From Thermoplasmata archaeon (lineage in GTDB: Archaea; Thermoplasmatota; Thermoplasmata; Thermoplasmatales; Thermoplasmataceae), in NCBI GenBank assembly GCA_021817255.1, contig JAKAVO010000008.1:1-62745 (forward strand): a stretch of DNA of 62,745 bases, given 5' to 3'. Below, one piece after another: positions 18,829 to 27,722 of the stretch. The translations under genes were made by a program, and so were the position numbers. A model generated the notes under the pieces. It worked only from the letters and a program-made list of their open reading frames with translations. It was not told the DNA's origin and did not search any database. Position 1 is the first letter of the stretch. The number at the start of each line of letters is the position of its first letter.

Positions 18829-19655
18829 CACTGCGGTTTCACCTCCTTTCTTCTGAATATCATGTAACTTAAGCCCAGTGATAATACAAAGTAGATAAGT
18901 GTGATATAGTTGGCTTCCCAGACATATGGAGTAAATGCTTTGGATGTAAATGGGCCCCGTTTTAGGGTTGTTACGTGTGTTATTGGCCCAAAGACTGCCG
19001 GAATTATGTTTGTGGCATAATAGAGATTGAACCATGGCTCTATATTTTCTATTGAAATGACCTCATCTATTATTGGCATTATTAAGATGAAGGCTAAAAT
19101 TGAAAATAAAATGCCTATAAGTGGGTTCTTGAAAATAGAGCTGAACAGAAATGCAAGTGCAAGGAATGCCATCAGTATAAAAAGTGATTCACCGAGTGAC
19201 AGAAGGAAATTTGAATTAATATTTCCAAATATGTACTGGCTCATACCACCTAATGCTACAAATTCAATCAAAAGTGTTCCTGCGGCAAGAATAAACGCCC
19301 CAAGATACCGTCCCAGGAGAATGGATGATTTTCTGATAGGCTGGACCATTATAAAATATCCTGAGTTAGTTCCTGTTTCTATGCTGGTAGCGTCTCCTCC
19401 ATAGAAACCAGCCAATATGGCAATGCTTATGGGCACAAATGAAAGCCCGGCGGACAGGTAAGAAGCTGATGTCAGATATTCAGCTTTTATATTGCTTACA
19501 CCTACGTGAAGATCTATTCCAACTGTTAAAGCTACTATTAATATAATCAATATCAACATTGTAAGAAATCTTCTTGTTTTTAGATAGAAAAGCATCTGGT
19601 ACTTCATTAATATAAATGTTGATTTCAGATCCCAGTTAATACCTCCTCGCTCCAT
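18828..19655 (-). CDS. ABC-2 type transporter permease
   Basis: The 275-residue membrane protein has about six hydrophobic helices after an N-terminal cytosolic segment (WDLKSTFILMKYQMLFYLKT). The organisation, with paired hydrophobic segments and a long loop after TM1 (GVSNIKAEYLTSASYLSAG), is that of an ABC-2 permease. It is the first gene of the pair with the ATPase. A TATA-like TTAAATAAG (minus strand, ~19675-19683) is centred 24 nt before ATG 19655, supporting this start. Confidence 0.85.
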   Translation of the reverse strand: MERGGINWDLKSTFILMKYQMLFYLKTRRFLTMLILIILIVALTVGIDLHVGVSNIKAEYLTSASYLSAGLSFVPISIAILAGFYGGDATSIETGTNSGYFIMVQPIRKSSILLGRYLGAFILAAGTLLIEFVALGGMSQYIFGNINSNFLLSLGESLFILMAFLALAFLFSSIFKNPLIGILFSILAFILIMPIIDEVISIENIEPWFNLYYATNIIPAVFGPITHVTTLKRGPFTSKAFTPYVWEANYITLIYFVLSLGLSYMIFRRKEVKPQ

Positions 19656-19850
19656 TATCAGGCATTCCCAAACCTTATTTAACGGTTTAGAAGGGTAATG
19701 AATGTTGTAAGCTAAAAGAATTCATGTATAAAAATGACTAATCTAACCATAAGGAAATAGTTTAAGGCGTTTATTCAACATTGAGCTATAATATCACTTG
19801 CACTTTGTTTCAGGCTCACCAATGCATCCATTTTTGTTGAATGGATTGGA

Positions 19851-21023
19851 TTAACTTAGTTGGCTCAGTGCCTTTCCAAGTTCTTCCTTTATGTCTTCCG
19901 CGTCTTCAATTCCAACAGACAACCTTACCATGTCGTCTGTAACTTCCATAATTTTCCTGTCTTCCTTGCTTACTGATGAATGGGATGTATCGATTGGCAG
20001 AGTCGCAAGAGATTCAACGCCTCCAAGGCTTGGTGCAGCTGAAATGCTTTCCAGCCCCTTCATAAATTTCCTTGCTCCGCTCAGTCCGCCTTTAACCCTG
20101 AAAGAAAGCATTCCTCCAAAGCCTCTCATGTTCTTTTCTGCAATTGAATGATACTTATCTCCGCTCAACCCCGGGTAGTTCACGGATATCACATGTGGAT
20201 TTTCCATTAGAAATTCAGCTATTTGTATGGCACTTTCATTATGTTGCTTCATTCTAAGGCCAAGTGTTTTCATTCCTCTTTGAATCAAGTAGGCCTGAAA
20301 TGCGTCCATTGTTCCACCAAGATTCATTCTTATGTCAAAGACGTCCGAAAGATCCCTGTTTGAACCCACAAAGCCTGACATTGTGTCCGAATGGCCGTTA
20401 AGATATTTCGTACCGCTGTGTACAACATAATCCGCACCAAGAGATACCGGATTCTGATTATAAGGAGAACAGAATGTTGCATCAACAACAAGGGTGATGC
20501 CGTTCTTATTGCACAGTTCACCAATTGTTTTCAAATCCAGAACTTTCATTGAGGGATTGGTGATGCTTTCCGCATATATCACATCATATTTCTTCAAATC
20601 AAAATCAATAGAATTTAGCTTATCTATGGACACAATGTCTACGCCTATGCCATATTTCGGAAATTTATTCTTGAAAAAACTAAGTGTCTGGCCGTATAGA
20701 TCTAAAATTGACAGCACTTCCTTCTTCTTTCCAACCATTGACATCATTAGGGAAGTTATTGCAGCCATTCCGGTTGAAAATGAAATTGCATTTTCTGTTC
20801 CTTCCAATGAAGCATATTTCTCTTCAAGAGCTGTCAGTGTTGGATTGCCGGATCTGGAATATATGTAGGGCTTGCCCGTTTTTGGGTCTTTAGCAATTTT
20901 ATCATTATAATTTGGGTAGATAAATGTTGCATTCTGAAATATTGGAGTTACCACATTTCCATATTTTTTATCCTTTATTTCTCCAGAACCCACTGCCCTT
21001 GTATTGAAACCGCGGTTAGACAT
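19851..21023 (-). CDS. Cys/Met-metabolism PLP enzyme (cystathionine gamma-synthase/lyase-like)
   Basis: The 390-residue enzyme belongs to the transsulfuration fold-type I family. It shows YSRSGNPTLTALEEKYASLE (substrate/PLP region near residue 57), VVDATFCSPYNQNP with the PLP-binding Asp, and the Schiff-base Lys in HSGTKYLNGHSD. Candidates are cystathionine gamma-synthase, gamma-lyase or methionine gamma-lyase; sequence alone does not decide. A TATA-like GTTAATTAC (minus strand, centred ~21050) is 27 nt before ATG 21023. Confidence 0.9.
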   Translation of the reverse strand: MSNRGFNTRAVGSGEIKDKKYGNVVTPIFQNATFIYPNYNDKIAKDPKTGKPYIYSRSGNPTLTALEEKYASLEGTENAISFSTGMAAITSLMMSMVGKKKEVLSILDLYGQTLSFFKNKFPKYGIGVDIVSIDKLNSIDFDLKKYDVIYAESITNPSMKVLDLKTIGELCNKNGITLVVDATFCSPYNQNPVSLGADYVVHSGTKYLNGHSDTMSGFVGSNRDLSDVFDIRMNLGGTMDAFQAYLIQRGMKTLGLRMKQHNESAIQIAEFLMENPHVISVNYPGLSGDKYHSIAEKNMRGFGGMLSFRVKGGLSGARKFMKGLESISAAPSLGGVESLATLPIDTSHSSVSKEDRKIMEVTDDMVRLSVGIEDAEDIKEELGKALSQLS

Positions 21024-21137
21024 GCTTTTAGCATGGGAAGAAATGTAATTAACCTTTACCCACCTTAATTAAAGGCAGGCTATGAAGAATATAGGAATGC
21101 ATAAATATTAACATATCTTAAAGGAAAGGTATATTTC

Positions 21138-21761
21138 ATGGGTAAATTTATTGTAATTGAAGGCATAGACAGATCAGGGAAAAGCACTCTTGCGAAAAAC
21201 ATCGGCCTGAATCTCCGGAATAGTGGAAAAAGTGTTCATCTGACCCATGAGCCCACGTCTTTCATTGATTACGGCCTTAATATTATATCAAAATTAAAAA
21301 AGGATGATTATTTCATTCTCCTTGCAATGTTCATAAGGGACAGGATTGAGCATAACAAGATGATAAAGAAGAATCTGGAAGAGTACGATTTTGTCCTTTG
21401 TGACCGATATTCACTTTCTTCCCTTGCTTATCAGGGTGTTTTCCTGATGGAGTTGTTCGAAAATGTGGAAAATTTCTACCCCTGGATTGAGAACGTTTTA
21501 TCCATAAGCCACCTAAAACCAGATCTTACAATCTTTATCAATTATGACGGAAAAGCATTCAGGCAGGGAACAGGCGAGAAGAGGGAGCTCGAAATGTTCG
21601 AGGAGAATGGGTATCTCCAGGATGTTTATGATGTTTATATGGAAGCTATAAAGAGGGGAATTTTTTTCAGCCCCGGAGCAATTATAGGCGGCAATGGAAC
21701 CAAGGAAGACATGCTCAAAGACGCAATGAACGAAATAGCTAAAAATTTAAACAGTGATTGA
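21138..21761 (+). CDS. tmk: Thymidylate kinase
   Basis: The 207-residue kinase phosphorylates dTMP to dTDP. The P-loop is GIDRSGKST (residues ~9-17), the base-recognition region is LTHEPTS, and the catalytic DR motif is CDRYSLSSLAYQG. Length is typical for the family. The fit to dTMP kinase is better than to adenylate or other nucleotide kinases because of the DRxxxSxxAYQ signature. It is a single gene transcribed divergently from the cystathionine-type enzyme and convergent with map. Confidence 0.92.
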   Translation: MGKFIVIEGIDRSGKSTLAKNIGLNLRNSGKSVHLTHEPTSFIDYGLNIISKLKKDDYFILLAMFIRDRIEHNKMIKKNLEEYDFVLCDRYSLSSLAYQGVFLMELFENVENFYPWIENVLSISHLKPDLTIFINYDGKAFRQGTGEKRELEMFEENGYLQDVYDVYMEAIKRGIFFSPGAIIGGNGTKEDMLKDAMNEIAKNLNSD

Positions 21762-21792
21762 CCAACTTCTTCTGAATGTTATAAACCAATTA

Positions 21793-22665
21793 TTACTGGG
21801 TTGTGACAATAACCTGATCGCCATCAAAAAGGATTGTGTGTTCTGCCTGGGAAATCATTGCCCCCTTATGTTCCTTTAACACTGCAAAGTGGCTTATCTG
21901 TTTCATGTATAAGTTTTTCTTCAAATATTCTTTATAGTCCGGCTTAACCTTCTCCAGCCATCGCTCTGCAAATGGCAAAGTGCTGAAATTCTGTATAACA
22001 GGATCCCTTGGGTCCGGTTTTGTTCCGCTGAATATATAGATATTGCCTCCCATTCCATTATGAATAAGGCCTATGCCAGTGGATGCAAATGGTTCAATGG
22101 CTATAAGCTGTCCATTCTCGATCCTTCTTCCATTTCCATCATCATAGTTTGGTATGAAAATAGTTGAATGAAGATCGTTTCGTTTGATCCCATGCCCCCC
22201 GAGGTTTTTTACAGGCCTGAAGCCGAATGATTCTATCTTAGCCCCTATCGCCTGGCCTATTTTGTATATCTCTATATTAGGCCGCAATACCTTGAGTGCA
22301 GCGTTAAGAGCTTCCCTTGTACAATCTATAAGGCTGCTGTACTCACCCTTTCCACCAACCTCCACAGTTGTTGCATTGTCCGATATGTATCCATCCACCT
22401 GTGCGCCTATATCTACCTTGACCAAGTCCCCGGTTTTAAAGGTTTTCTTGTCATTGGGCGATGGTGTGTAATGGGCCGCTTCGTTATTTATTGATAAATT
22501 AAGTGGAAAAGATGGTTTGCCACCATTTTCGCGGATAAAATTTTCTGTTTTTTCAGCAACATCGAGAAACAATGCCCCTGGTTCTATCAATGATGAGGCA
22601 ACTTCAAGGGCTTTCTTGCCAAGTTTTCCCGCCTCCAGAATTTTTAGCCTTTCTTCTGAATCCAT
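21793..22665 (-). CDS. map: Methionine aminopeptidase, type II
   Basis: The 290-residue protease removes N-terminal Met from nascent proteins. The five metal ligands are in VDIGAQVDGYISDNATTV (two Asp), GHGIKRNDLH (His), LIAIEPFAS (Glu) and AEHTILFDG (Glu), with a type II insert between the His and first Glu. Substrate His is in NNEAAHYTP. TTG 22683 would add six residues, but a TATA-like box (minus strand ATATAAATTC, centred ~22690) is 25 nt upstream of ATG 22665, so I use that start. Confidence 0.95.
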   Translation of the reverse strand: MDSEERLKILEAGKLGKKALEVASSLIEPGALFLDVAEKTENFIRENGGKPSFPLNLSINNEAAHYTPSPNDKKTFKTGDLVKVDIGAQVDGYISDNATTVEVGGKGEYSSLIDCTREALNAALKVLRPNIEIYKIGQAIGAKIESFGFRPVKNLGGHGIKRNDLHSTIFIPNYDDGNGRRIENGQLIAIEPFASTGIGLIHNGMGGNIYIFSGTKPDPRDPVIQNFSTLPFAERWLEKVKPDYKEYLKKNLYMKQISHFAVLKEHKGAMISQAEHTILFDGDQVIVTTQ

Positions 22666-22700
22666 GGGTTGGTATTTTATCAAAGAATTTATATGATTGC

Positions 22701-23336
22701 TTACTGTTTTTCACTTAATACGAACTTGCATGCCTTGGAATTTTCTAAAACTGTATTCATGTATATTATGTCCATCCCAAAAATTTCACTTAGAAAATTC
22801 TTTTCAAAGGAACACGCTTCCCTGTATTTTTCGGCTATTCTCATCAACGGGCAGTTAAACTCAGATATTTCAATTGTGCCATCTTCCCTTTCTGAAACCT
22901 CAGCGAGGTAACCTTCCTTATTCCTCATTTCCTCAAATTTGCCGAGCATGCTTTCCCAGTCTCTATTGATCAATTCTATTCTGTATTGTTCCAGGAGTTT
23001 TTCATTTCTTGTTGCCAAAACTTCTTTAATCATGTCACAGCCGAAATTTTTCTCTATATATGAAAGGGCGTCTTCTGCAATGCTTCTATAAGTGTCCTGA
23101 AGTTGCTCGTATGAGTCTGTAGTTACGTTTATCTTACAAACCGGCCTCCCCTTTCCTGTCTGGACATATGTTCTGGAAATTGCCCCATCCTTTTCAAGCA
23201 AACTTACCTGCTTTAGAATCGCCGTCTTGGACATTTTCATTTCAGTGCTGAGTTGTGAAAGCGTTGGAGATTCAAGCTTTTTTACAGTTTCCAGGACCCT
23301 TACCCTGGATGGCTTACCCCTTGCTGATACACTCAC
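22701..23336 (-). CDS. ArsR/SufR-like winged-helix regulator with Cys cluster
   Basis: The 211-residue protein starts with a winged helix (residues ~8-60: TLSQLSTEMKMSKTAILKQV) and a wing RTYVQTGKGRPV. The C-terminal half has FNCPLMRIAEKYREACSFEK and KACKFVL, with another Cys in NFGCDMI. This NCP...C...C pattern is the one seen in SufR-like regulators, where cysteines bind an iron-sulfur cluster or metal. The role is inferred: redox or Fe-S sensing. It starts with GTG 23336 and is divergent from the MBL-like gene and the Rieske/ETF genes. Confidence 0.78.
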   Translation of the reverse strand: MSVSARGKPSRVRVLETVKKLESPTLSQLSTEMKMSKTAILKQVSLLEKDGAISRTYVQTGKGRPVCKINVTTDSYEQLQDTYRSIAEDALSYIEKNFGCDMIKEVLATRNEKLLEQYRIELINRDWESMLGKFEEMRNKEGYLAEVSEREDGTIEISEFNCPLMRIAEKYREACSFEKNFLSEIFGMDIIYMNTVLENSKACKFVLSEKQ

Positions 23337-23605
23337 AGATCACTATTTTATTATCTTTATTAATCATTTTCATAAGCTTTGATCTTCAATAAATATTTAT
23401 TGCTTCCAGTAACTCCACAAGCAGAATTTTCTATGCAGGATTGCCCTTGGTCAACCCGTTTCTTTAAATTCTGCGGGCAGCCCTGTTCCTTTTGCGTATT
23501 TAACCCTCGACCAGATTTCGGATATCCTAAGATGGCAATGCCCATGGCAGTGCTTGTGAAGTTTGAATTGCATAAATTAATATTATCCGCTATATATGGT
23601 TAACA

Positions 23606-24232
23606 GTGTTAATTCCGGTAAAACAGGGAATTATGAGATGGGAAACACCTGATCCGGAATTTGACTGGATAATGGTGGGGCACCTATTAATTGCCGATGG
23701 TCGGGTTGTTATTGTAGATCCGCCTTTCGTCCCCCAGCTCATTGAAGATATAGAAAATGTTGGGGATCCGGCTCTTGTTATCCTTACGACAGCAGATCAT
23801 ACCAGAGGTGCTAAATACCTTTCACAGAAACTGGGTGTCGATTTGTTTATGCCAAGGCAGAAACCTGCAAGATACCTGAACCCGGAGAAAATGCTTGAAT
23901 GCAAAGATATTTCGAAGTTTAAATATTATGACGAAAACACTTCTATCCCGGCGAATCTGAAGCCTTTGCGATTGTCTTTTAGCGGCAAAGACGGATCCCT
24001 TTTATTGGATGAGATGGCGCTGTTAACCCAGAACAACGAAATAATTGTCGGAGATATTGCTTCTGGAAGCCAGGATGGAAAGATCCTTTCTGGTGAAGAA
24101 TCTTTTACGAAAACCCCGGATAAAGTTTATTCAAAAGCCTGCTTTGACATTATAAATAATGTGATTATTTCCAACAAGGTGGAAAGCCTTATTGCATCAC
24201 ATGGCCAAGATATATTGAATCTTGCTAATTGA
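23606..24232 (+). CDS. Degenerate MBL-fold-like protein
   Basis: The 208-residue protein looks like a metallo-beta-lactamase fold (VVIVDPPFVPQL, ALVILTTADHTRGAKYL, NEIIVGDIASGS, LIASHGQDI) but lacks the HxHxDH motif. Where it should be there is TADHTRG, retaining only the DH. The last His (SHGQD) and the GD are present. Either a partial metal site is kept or catalysis is lost. Function not assigned. The start is GTG 23606; an AT box at about 23571-23582 lies near 30 nt upstream. Confidence 0.6.
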   Translation: MLIPVKQGIMRWETPDPEFDWIMVGHLLIADGRVVIVDPPFVPQLIEDIENVGDPALVILTTADHTRGAKYLSQKLGVDLFMPRQKPARYLNPEKMLECKDISKFKYYDENTSIPANLKPLRLSFSGKDGSLLLDEMALLTQNNEIIVGDIASGSQDGKILSGEESFTKTPDKVYSKACFDIINNVIISNKVESLIASHGQDILNLAN

Positions 24233-24446
24233 TTTCTTAATGCAGATAATTAATTACCCATGATTCAAACAACCGGATTTATTACATTTTTCTTCACAGT
24301 GCTCTGTTTTCTTCCGTTGGCCTTTATGTTACAGGATCTGCCAATATAAACAACTTTCAATTTATCCAACGCAATCCATCTGGCAAAATATGTAATTTAC
24401 AAGTTAAATCACAATAGAAATTTATAGTTAAAATAAATAGAACCCT

Positions 24447-24767
24447 ATGACATGGTATAAAGTTGCAAAAGACGGAAACATGAAAGATGGTGACCTTGCT
24501 AAGGTAAATGTGGATGGAAATGAAGTTCTCATAATAAAAGATGGAGAAAACTATTACGCAACATCACATCTATGCACTCACGAAGAATATGATCTCTCTG
24601 AAGGCTTTATGGATAATCACGAACTGATCTGCCCTAACCATTTTGCCACATTTAACCCAAAGAATGGAGAAGTGGTCAGCCCGCCTGAGGGTTCTGGAGA
24701 TATTTCTCCCCTGAAATCCTTCAAAACAAAAGTTGAAAATGGGGATATAATGGTAGAGTTGCAATGA
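24447..24767 (+). CDS. Rieske-type [2Fe-2S] ferredoxin
   Basis: The 106-residue soluble protein has the complete Rieske motif: Cys43-X-His45 in HLCTHEE and Cys62-X2-His65 in CPNHFATF, separated by exactly 16 residues. No transmembrane helix is present, so it is of the soluble oxygenase-ferredoxin type and not the membrane bc1 type. Its TGA overlaps the ATG of the fused ETF gene, so it is probably an electron partner of the ETF. A TATA-like TTTATAG (24421-24427) is ~23 nt before the ATG. Confidence 0.93.
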   Translation: MTWYKVAKDGNMKDGDLAKVNVDGNEVLIIKDGENYYATSHLCTHEEYDLSEGFMDNHELICPNHFATFNPKNGEVVSPPEGSGDISPLKSFKTKVENGDIMVELQ

Positions 24768-26482
24768 ACATTCTGGTTCTTGCAAAGCAGGTTCCGGATG
24801 TAAGGAAAATAACTTTTAACCCCGAAACTGGGAGAATTATTAGGGAGGGTGTGCCCCTGAATATTAATTCCTTTGATAAAAGGGCAGTGGAAGAGGCTCT
24901 GCGAATTAAAGAGAAAACCGGTGCAAATGTTATGGTTGCGTCAATGGGGCCTCCACAGGCGGCTGATATCCTTGACGAATGCCTTCAGATGGGAGTGGAT
25001 GAAGCTTTTCTCATAACGGACAGAAAATTTGGAGGTGCGGATACATGGGCTACATCAAAAATACTCTCCCACTTTATAAAAATGAAGTCACCAGATCTTG
25101 TGCTTGCAGGCAGGTATTCACTTGATGGTGAAACTTCCCAGGTGCCTCCGCAGACATCATATATGGCTGGAATGAATTTTGTGTCTGGTGTCAGTAAAAT
25201 TGACATAAATGGAAAAGAGATAATGCTTGAGCAGGATTATGAAAAAGGCACCAGAATAATTTCAACTTCTTTCCCTCTGCTTGCATCTGTAAGCGAAAAA
25301 ATTAACAGGGCAAGAAAAGTTCCTGATGGGACGCCATCAAAGAAGGATATGATTCAGATAATGAACTCAGAAAACATGAATCTTGACATTAATGGAAATG
25401 ACGCGTCGCTCACTGTTGTCTCCGGAACTGAATATCTTCATAACGAAAGAAAAGTTAAAATGGTCTCGATTGAGGAAGCATTTGAGCTGCTTAAACGTAA
25501 GTTGAATGATGGTGAGACCAGGAAGAAACCTGAAAACACTGAATTGAATAAAGATTTTTCAAATGGTACTGTTTTGGGAGTTGCCCTTGATGATCCGGAT
25601 TCGGCAATGCAGATTGCATCAAAACTCAATGATCTTTCTTCGGAAGTAAAGGCAGAACCTGTAATGATAGGAAATGTCGAACCTGCCGATCTTAAAGGCA
25701 TTGCAGCCAGCAAATACCTTCACTTTAAATCTGAAGATATTTACTCGATTTCAAGTTTCATTGGGGAATATATTAAAAATGAAAAGCCTATGTTTGTAAT
25801 CATCCCTTCAAACTCTCTGGGAAAGGATGTTGCAGGCATTGTTTCAGCCACTTTGGATCTTGGGCTTACTGCAGATTGTGTAAACCTGAAAGTCGAGAAT
25901 GGAAATCTGATTCAATATAAACCGGCCTTTGGTGGTGGTGTTGTGGCACGAATAACCTCAAAGACAAAACCAGAGATTGCCACTGTCAGGCCAGGCATTT
26001 TTATTAAAAAAATTTCACTTTCCCACCTTAAGGTTCAGGAAATAAAATTGGAAGATTCTGGAAGGTATAAGATTCTTGAGGAGAAAATGATTGAGTCTAA
26101 ATATATTCCACTTCAGTCATCAAATATTGTTATTGGCATAGGCAGGGGAGTAAAGGGAAAACAGGCAGTTGATCAAATTGTTGATCTGGGGCAGAAACTA
26201 GGAGTAGCAGTCGGAGGGAGCAGGCCTGTTGTTGATATGAGGATGTTGCCAAGGCAGCAACAGATTGGCCTGACGGGAATGTCAATCTCTCCAGCACTGT
26301 ATATTGCGCTTGGTGTAGCAGGAATGGATTACCACATTGTTGGCTTAAGGTATGCGAAGAGCATTCTTGCCATAAACAATGATCCGGAAGCCCCCATTTT
26401 CAAATATGCAGATTATGGATGCATCGAGGATGCTCAAAAATTCATAAGCATGTTAAATGATCATGTCAGTAATCAGACCTGA
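24764..26482 (+). CDS. Electron transfer flavoprotein, fused beta-alpha subunits
   Basis: The 572-residue protein joins ETF beta (residues ~1-240: ILVLAKQVPDVRKITFNP, AGRYSLDGETSQVPP) to ETF alpha (~270-572). The C-terminal FAD-binding domain is complete (GGSRPVVDM, QIGLTGMSISPALYIALGV, AINNDPEAPIFKYADYG). ETFs take electrons from acyl-CoA dehydrogenases, or bifurcate in some lineages. Fusion of the two subunits is known in archaea. ATG 24764 overlaps the Rieske stop (ATGA). It ends overlapping by 17 nt with the convergent membrane-protein gene. No ETF dehydrogenase (FixC) is in this window. Confidence 0.93.
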   Translation: MNILVLAKQVPDVRKITFNPETGRIIREGVPLNINSFDKRAVEEALRIKEKTGANVMVASMGPPQAADILDECLQMGVDEAFLITDRKFGGADTWATSKILSHFIKMKSPDLVLAGRYSLDGETSQVPPQTSYMAGMNFVSGVSKIDINGKEIMLEQDYEKGTRIISTSFPLLASVSEKINRARKVPDGTPSKKDMIQIMNSENMNLDINGNDASLTVVSGTEYLHNERKVKMVSIEEAFELLKRKLNDGETRKKPENTELNKDFSNGTVLGVALDDPDSAMQIASKLNDLSSEVKAEPVMIGNVEPADLKGIAASKYLHFKSEDIYSISSFIGEYIKNEKPMFVIIPSNSLGKDVAGIVSATLDLGLTADCVNLKVENGNLIQYKPAFGGGVVARITSKTKPEIATVRPGIFIKKISLSHLKVQEIKLEDSGRYKILEEKMIESKYIPLQSSNIVIGIGRGVKGKQAVDQIVDLGQKLGVAVGGSRPVVDMRMLPRQQQIGLTGMSISPALYIALGVAGMDYHIVGLRYAKSILAINNDPEAPIFKYADYGCIEDAQKFISMLNDHVSNQT

Positions 26483-27056
26483 TTCTTTTTCTATTTATTT
26501 TGTCCTGATCCGCCTCATATTTCTGCAACACGATTCCAGATATCATCGCTGCTGCGGCAAAAACCTGGGCACTCAAATCCGGCAATCCGATTCCATACAG
26601 GGAAATCCATATTGAAAGTGCCCCTGCAAAAGCTGCAACATAGATTACAACCTTGTTGAATCTATAAAACGTTATGACGAATGCAATGAGTGCCGCAATT
26701 CCTGCTACAACTATTCCGGCACCGGATACATATTCCAGGCCTATGAAAACCGCAAACCCAATGGATGCGCATATTGCAATCTCTGCAAGAAATTTAAAAG
26801 CAACAGCCCCTATTACTGCCCCTATTGCAAATACCAGAATTGTTGGAAGCCCGGTGAAATGAAATCTTACCAGTATATATGCTGTTATAACAAAGCCCCC
26901 ATAAGCACCAAGAGCCAGCATTATGAGTTTCCAAGATTTTTCGCCCCTAAACGTAAGGCCGATGCCGATTAGCAATAAAATGAGATTTACTGTAAAAGAT
27001 GAATAACCTAACAGGTTAGATGGCAACAAATGGTGAGAGACAACAACATAATCCAT
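26466..27056 (-). CDS. Polytopic membrane protein, function unknown
   Basis: The 196-residue protein has about seven hydrophobic segments rich in Gly/Ala/Ile (VNLILLLIGIGLTF, PTILVFAIGAVIGAVAF, GIVVAGIAALIAFVI, VVIYVAAFAGALSIWI) and a basic C-terminal tail. It resembles small TMEM198-like/DUF4203 membrane proteins in layout only. TTG or ATG codons upstream extend the ORF to 27095, but a TATA-like box (minus strand AAATATAAG, centred ~27082) is 26 nt before ATG 27056, which decides the start. It overlaps the convergent ETF gene by 17 nt. Confidence 0.65.
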   Translation of the reverse strand: MDYVVVSHHLLPSNLLGYSSFTVNLILLLIGIGLTFRGEKSWKLIMLALGAYGGFVITAYILVRFHFTGLPTILVFAIGAVIGAVAFKFLAEIAICASIGFAVFIGLEYVSGAGIVVAGIAALIAFVITFYRFNKVVIYVAAFAGALSIWISLYGIGLPDLSAQVFAAAAMISGIVLQKYEADQDKINRKRIRSDY

Positions 27057-27158
27057 TTTATAATAAGATATGAACTTCTTATATTTTATGATCATGATGA
27101 CAGCTTTATAAAAATAAAGCGATATTAGTCTTTAATTACTTACAAGGAATATCACTTA

Positions 27159-27698
27159 ATGGAAAGAGCCATAATTTGCAAGGGAGATTCTGTATCGCTG
27201 TCCATACTTGCCAGAGAGGATGCTCCTGCGCTTTACAGAATTATTAATGACCCTGAAGTTCACGTGTTTCTTTCATCACCATCCAGAATTTATTCCCTTG
27301 TTGATGAATATGAATGGATTGATAACACAGCCAACGTGTTCAACCGTAGTGTTAACTTTGCCATTCTGGAAAATGGCACAAAAGAAGTTGTCGGGGTAAT
27401 TGGCATCAATCCGATTGAAGAGAATAACAGGGGGCATGTAGGTTACTACATTTCAAAGGATCACTGGGGGAAAGGGTATGGAACCAGTGCACTTGGAATG
27501 ATTATAAAGTTTGCCTTTGAAACAATGAATTTGAGAAAACTTCATACCTGTGTTTACAAACCTAATGTGGCATCCCAGAGGGTTTTGGAGAAAAATGGAT
27601 TCACAAGATGCGGGGTAATGAAAGAAAACCACTTTGTTCCTGGATATGGGTATGCGGACGAATTTATTTATGAACTCATGAATGATCGGGTGAAATAA
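27159..27698 (+). CDS. GNAT acetyltransferase, RimJ/RimL type
   Basis: The 179-residue protein has the GNAT acetyl-CoA site in ISKDHWGKGYGTSAL (RxxGxG equivalent GKGYG) and the RimL-type helix VASQRVLEKNGFTRCG. The family acetylates protein N-termini or small amines; the target is unknown. A TATA-like TTTAATTA (about 27131-27138) is ~25 nt before ATG 27159. It stands alone between divergent and convergent neighbours. Confidence 0.87.
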   Translation: MERAIICKGDSVSLSILAREDAPALYRIINDPEVHVFLSSPSRIYSLVDEYEWIDNTANVFNRSVNFAILENGTKEVVGVIGINPIEENNRGHVGYYISKDHWGKGYGTSALGMIIKFAFETMNLRKLHTCVYKPNVASQRVLEKNGFTRCGVMKENHFVPGYGYADEFIYELMNDRVK

Positions 27699-27722
27699 GA
27701 GCAGTTAATGATGAAAGCCTTC

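Noticed and set aside
18829-19035. N-terminal extension of the ABC ATPase ORF
   Set aside because: It overlaps the permease gene in another frame and lacks ABC features; the coupled ATG at 18828 fits the operon.
23360-23545. 61-codon minus-strand ORF upstream of the Cys-rich regulator
   Set aside because: Low complexity to any family, no start context; the stretch is the divergent promoter region.
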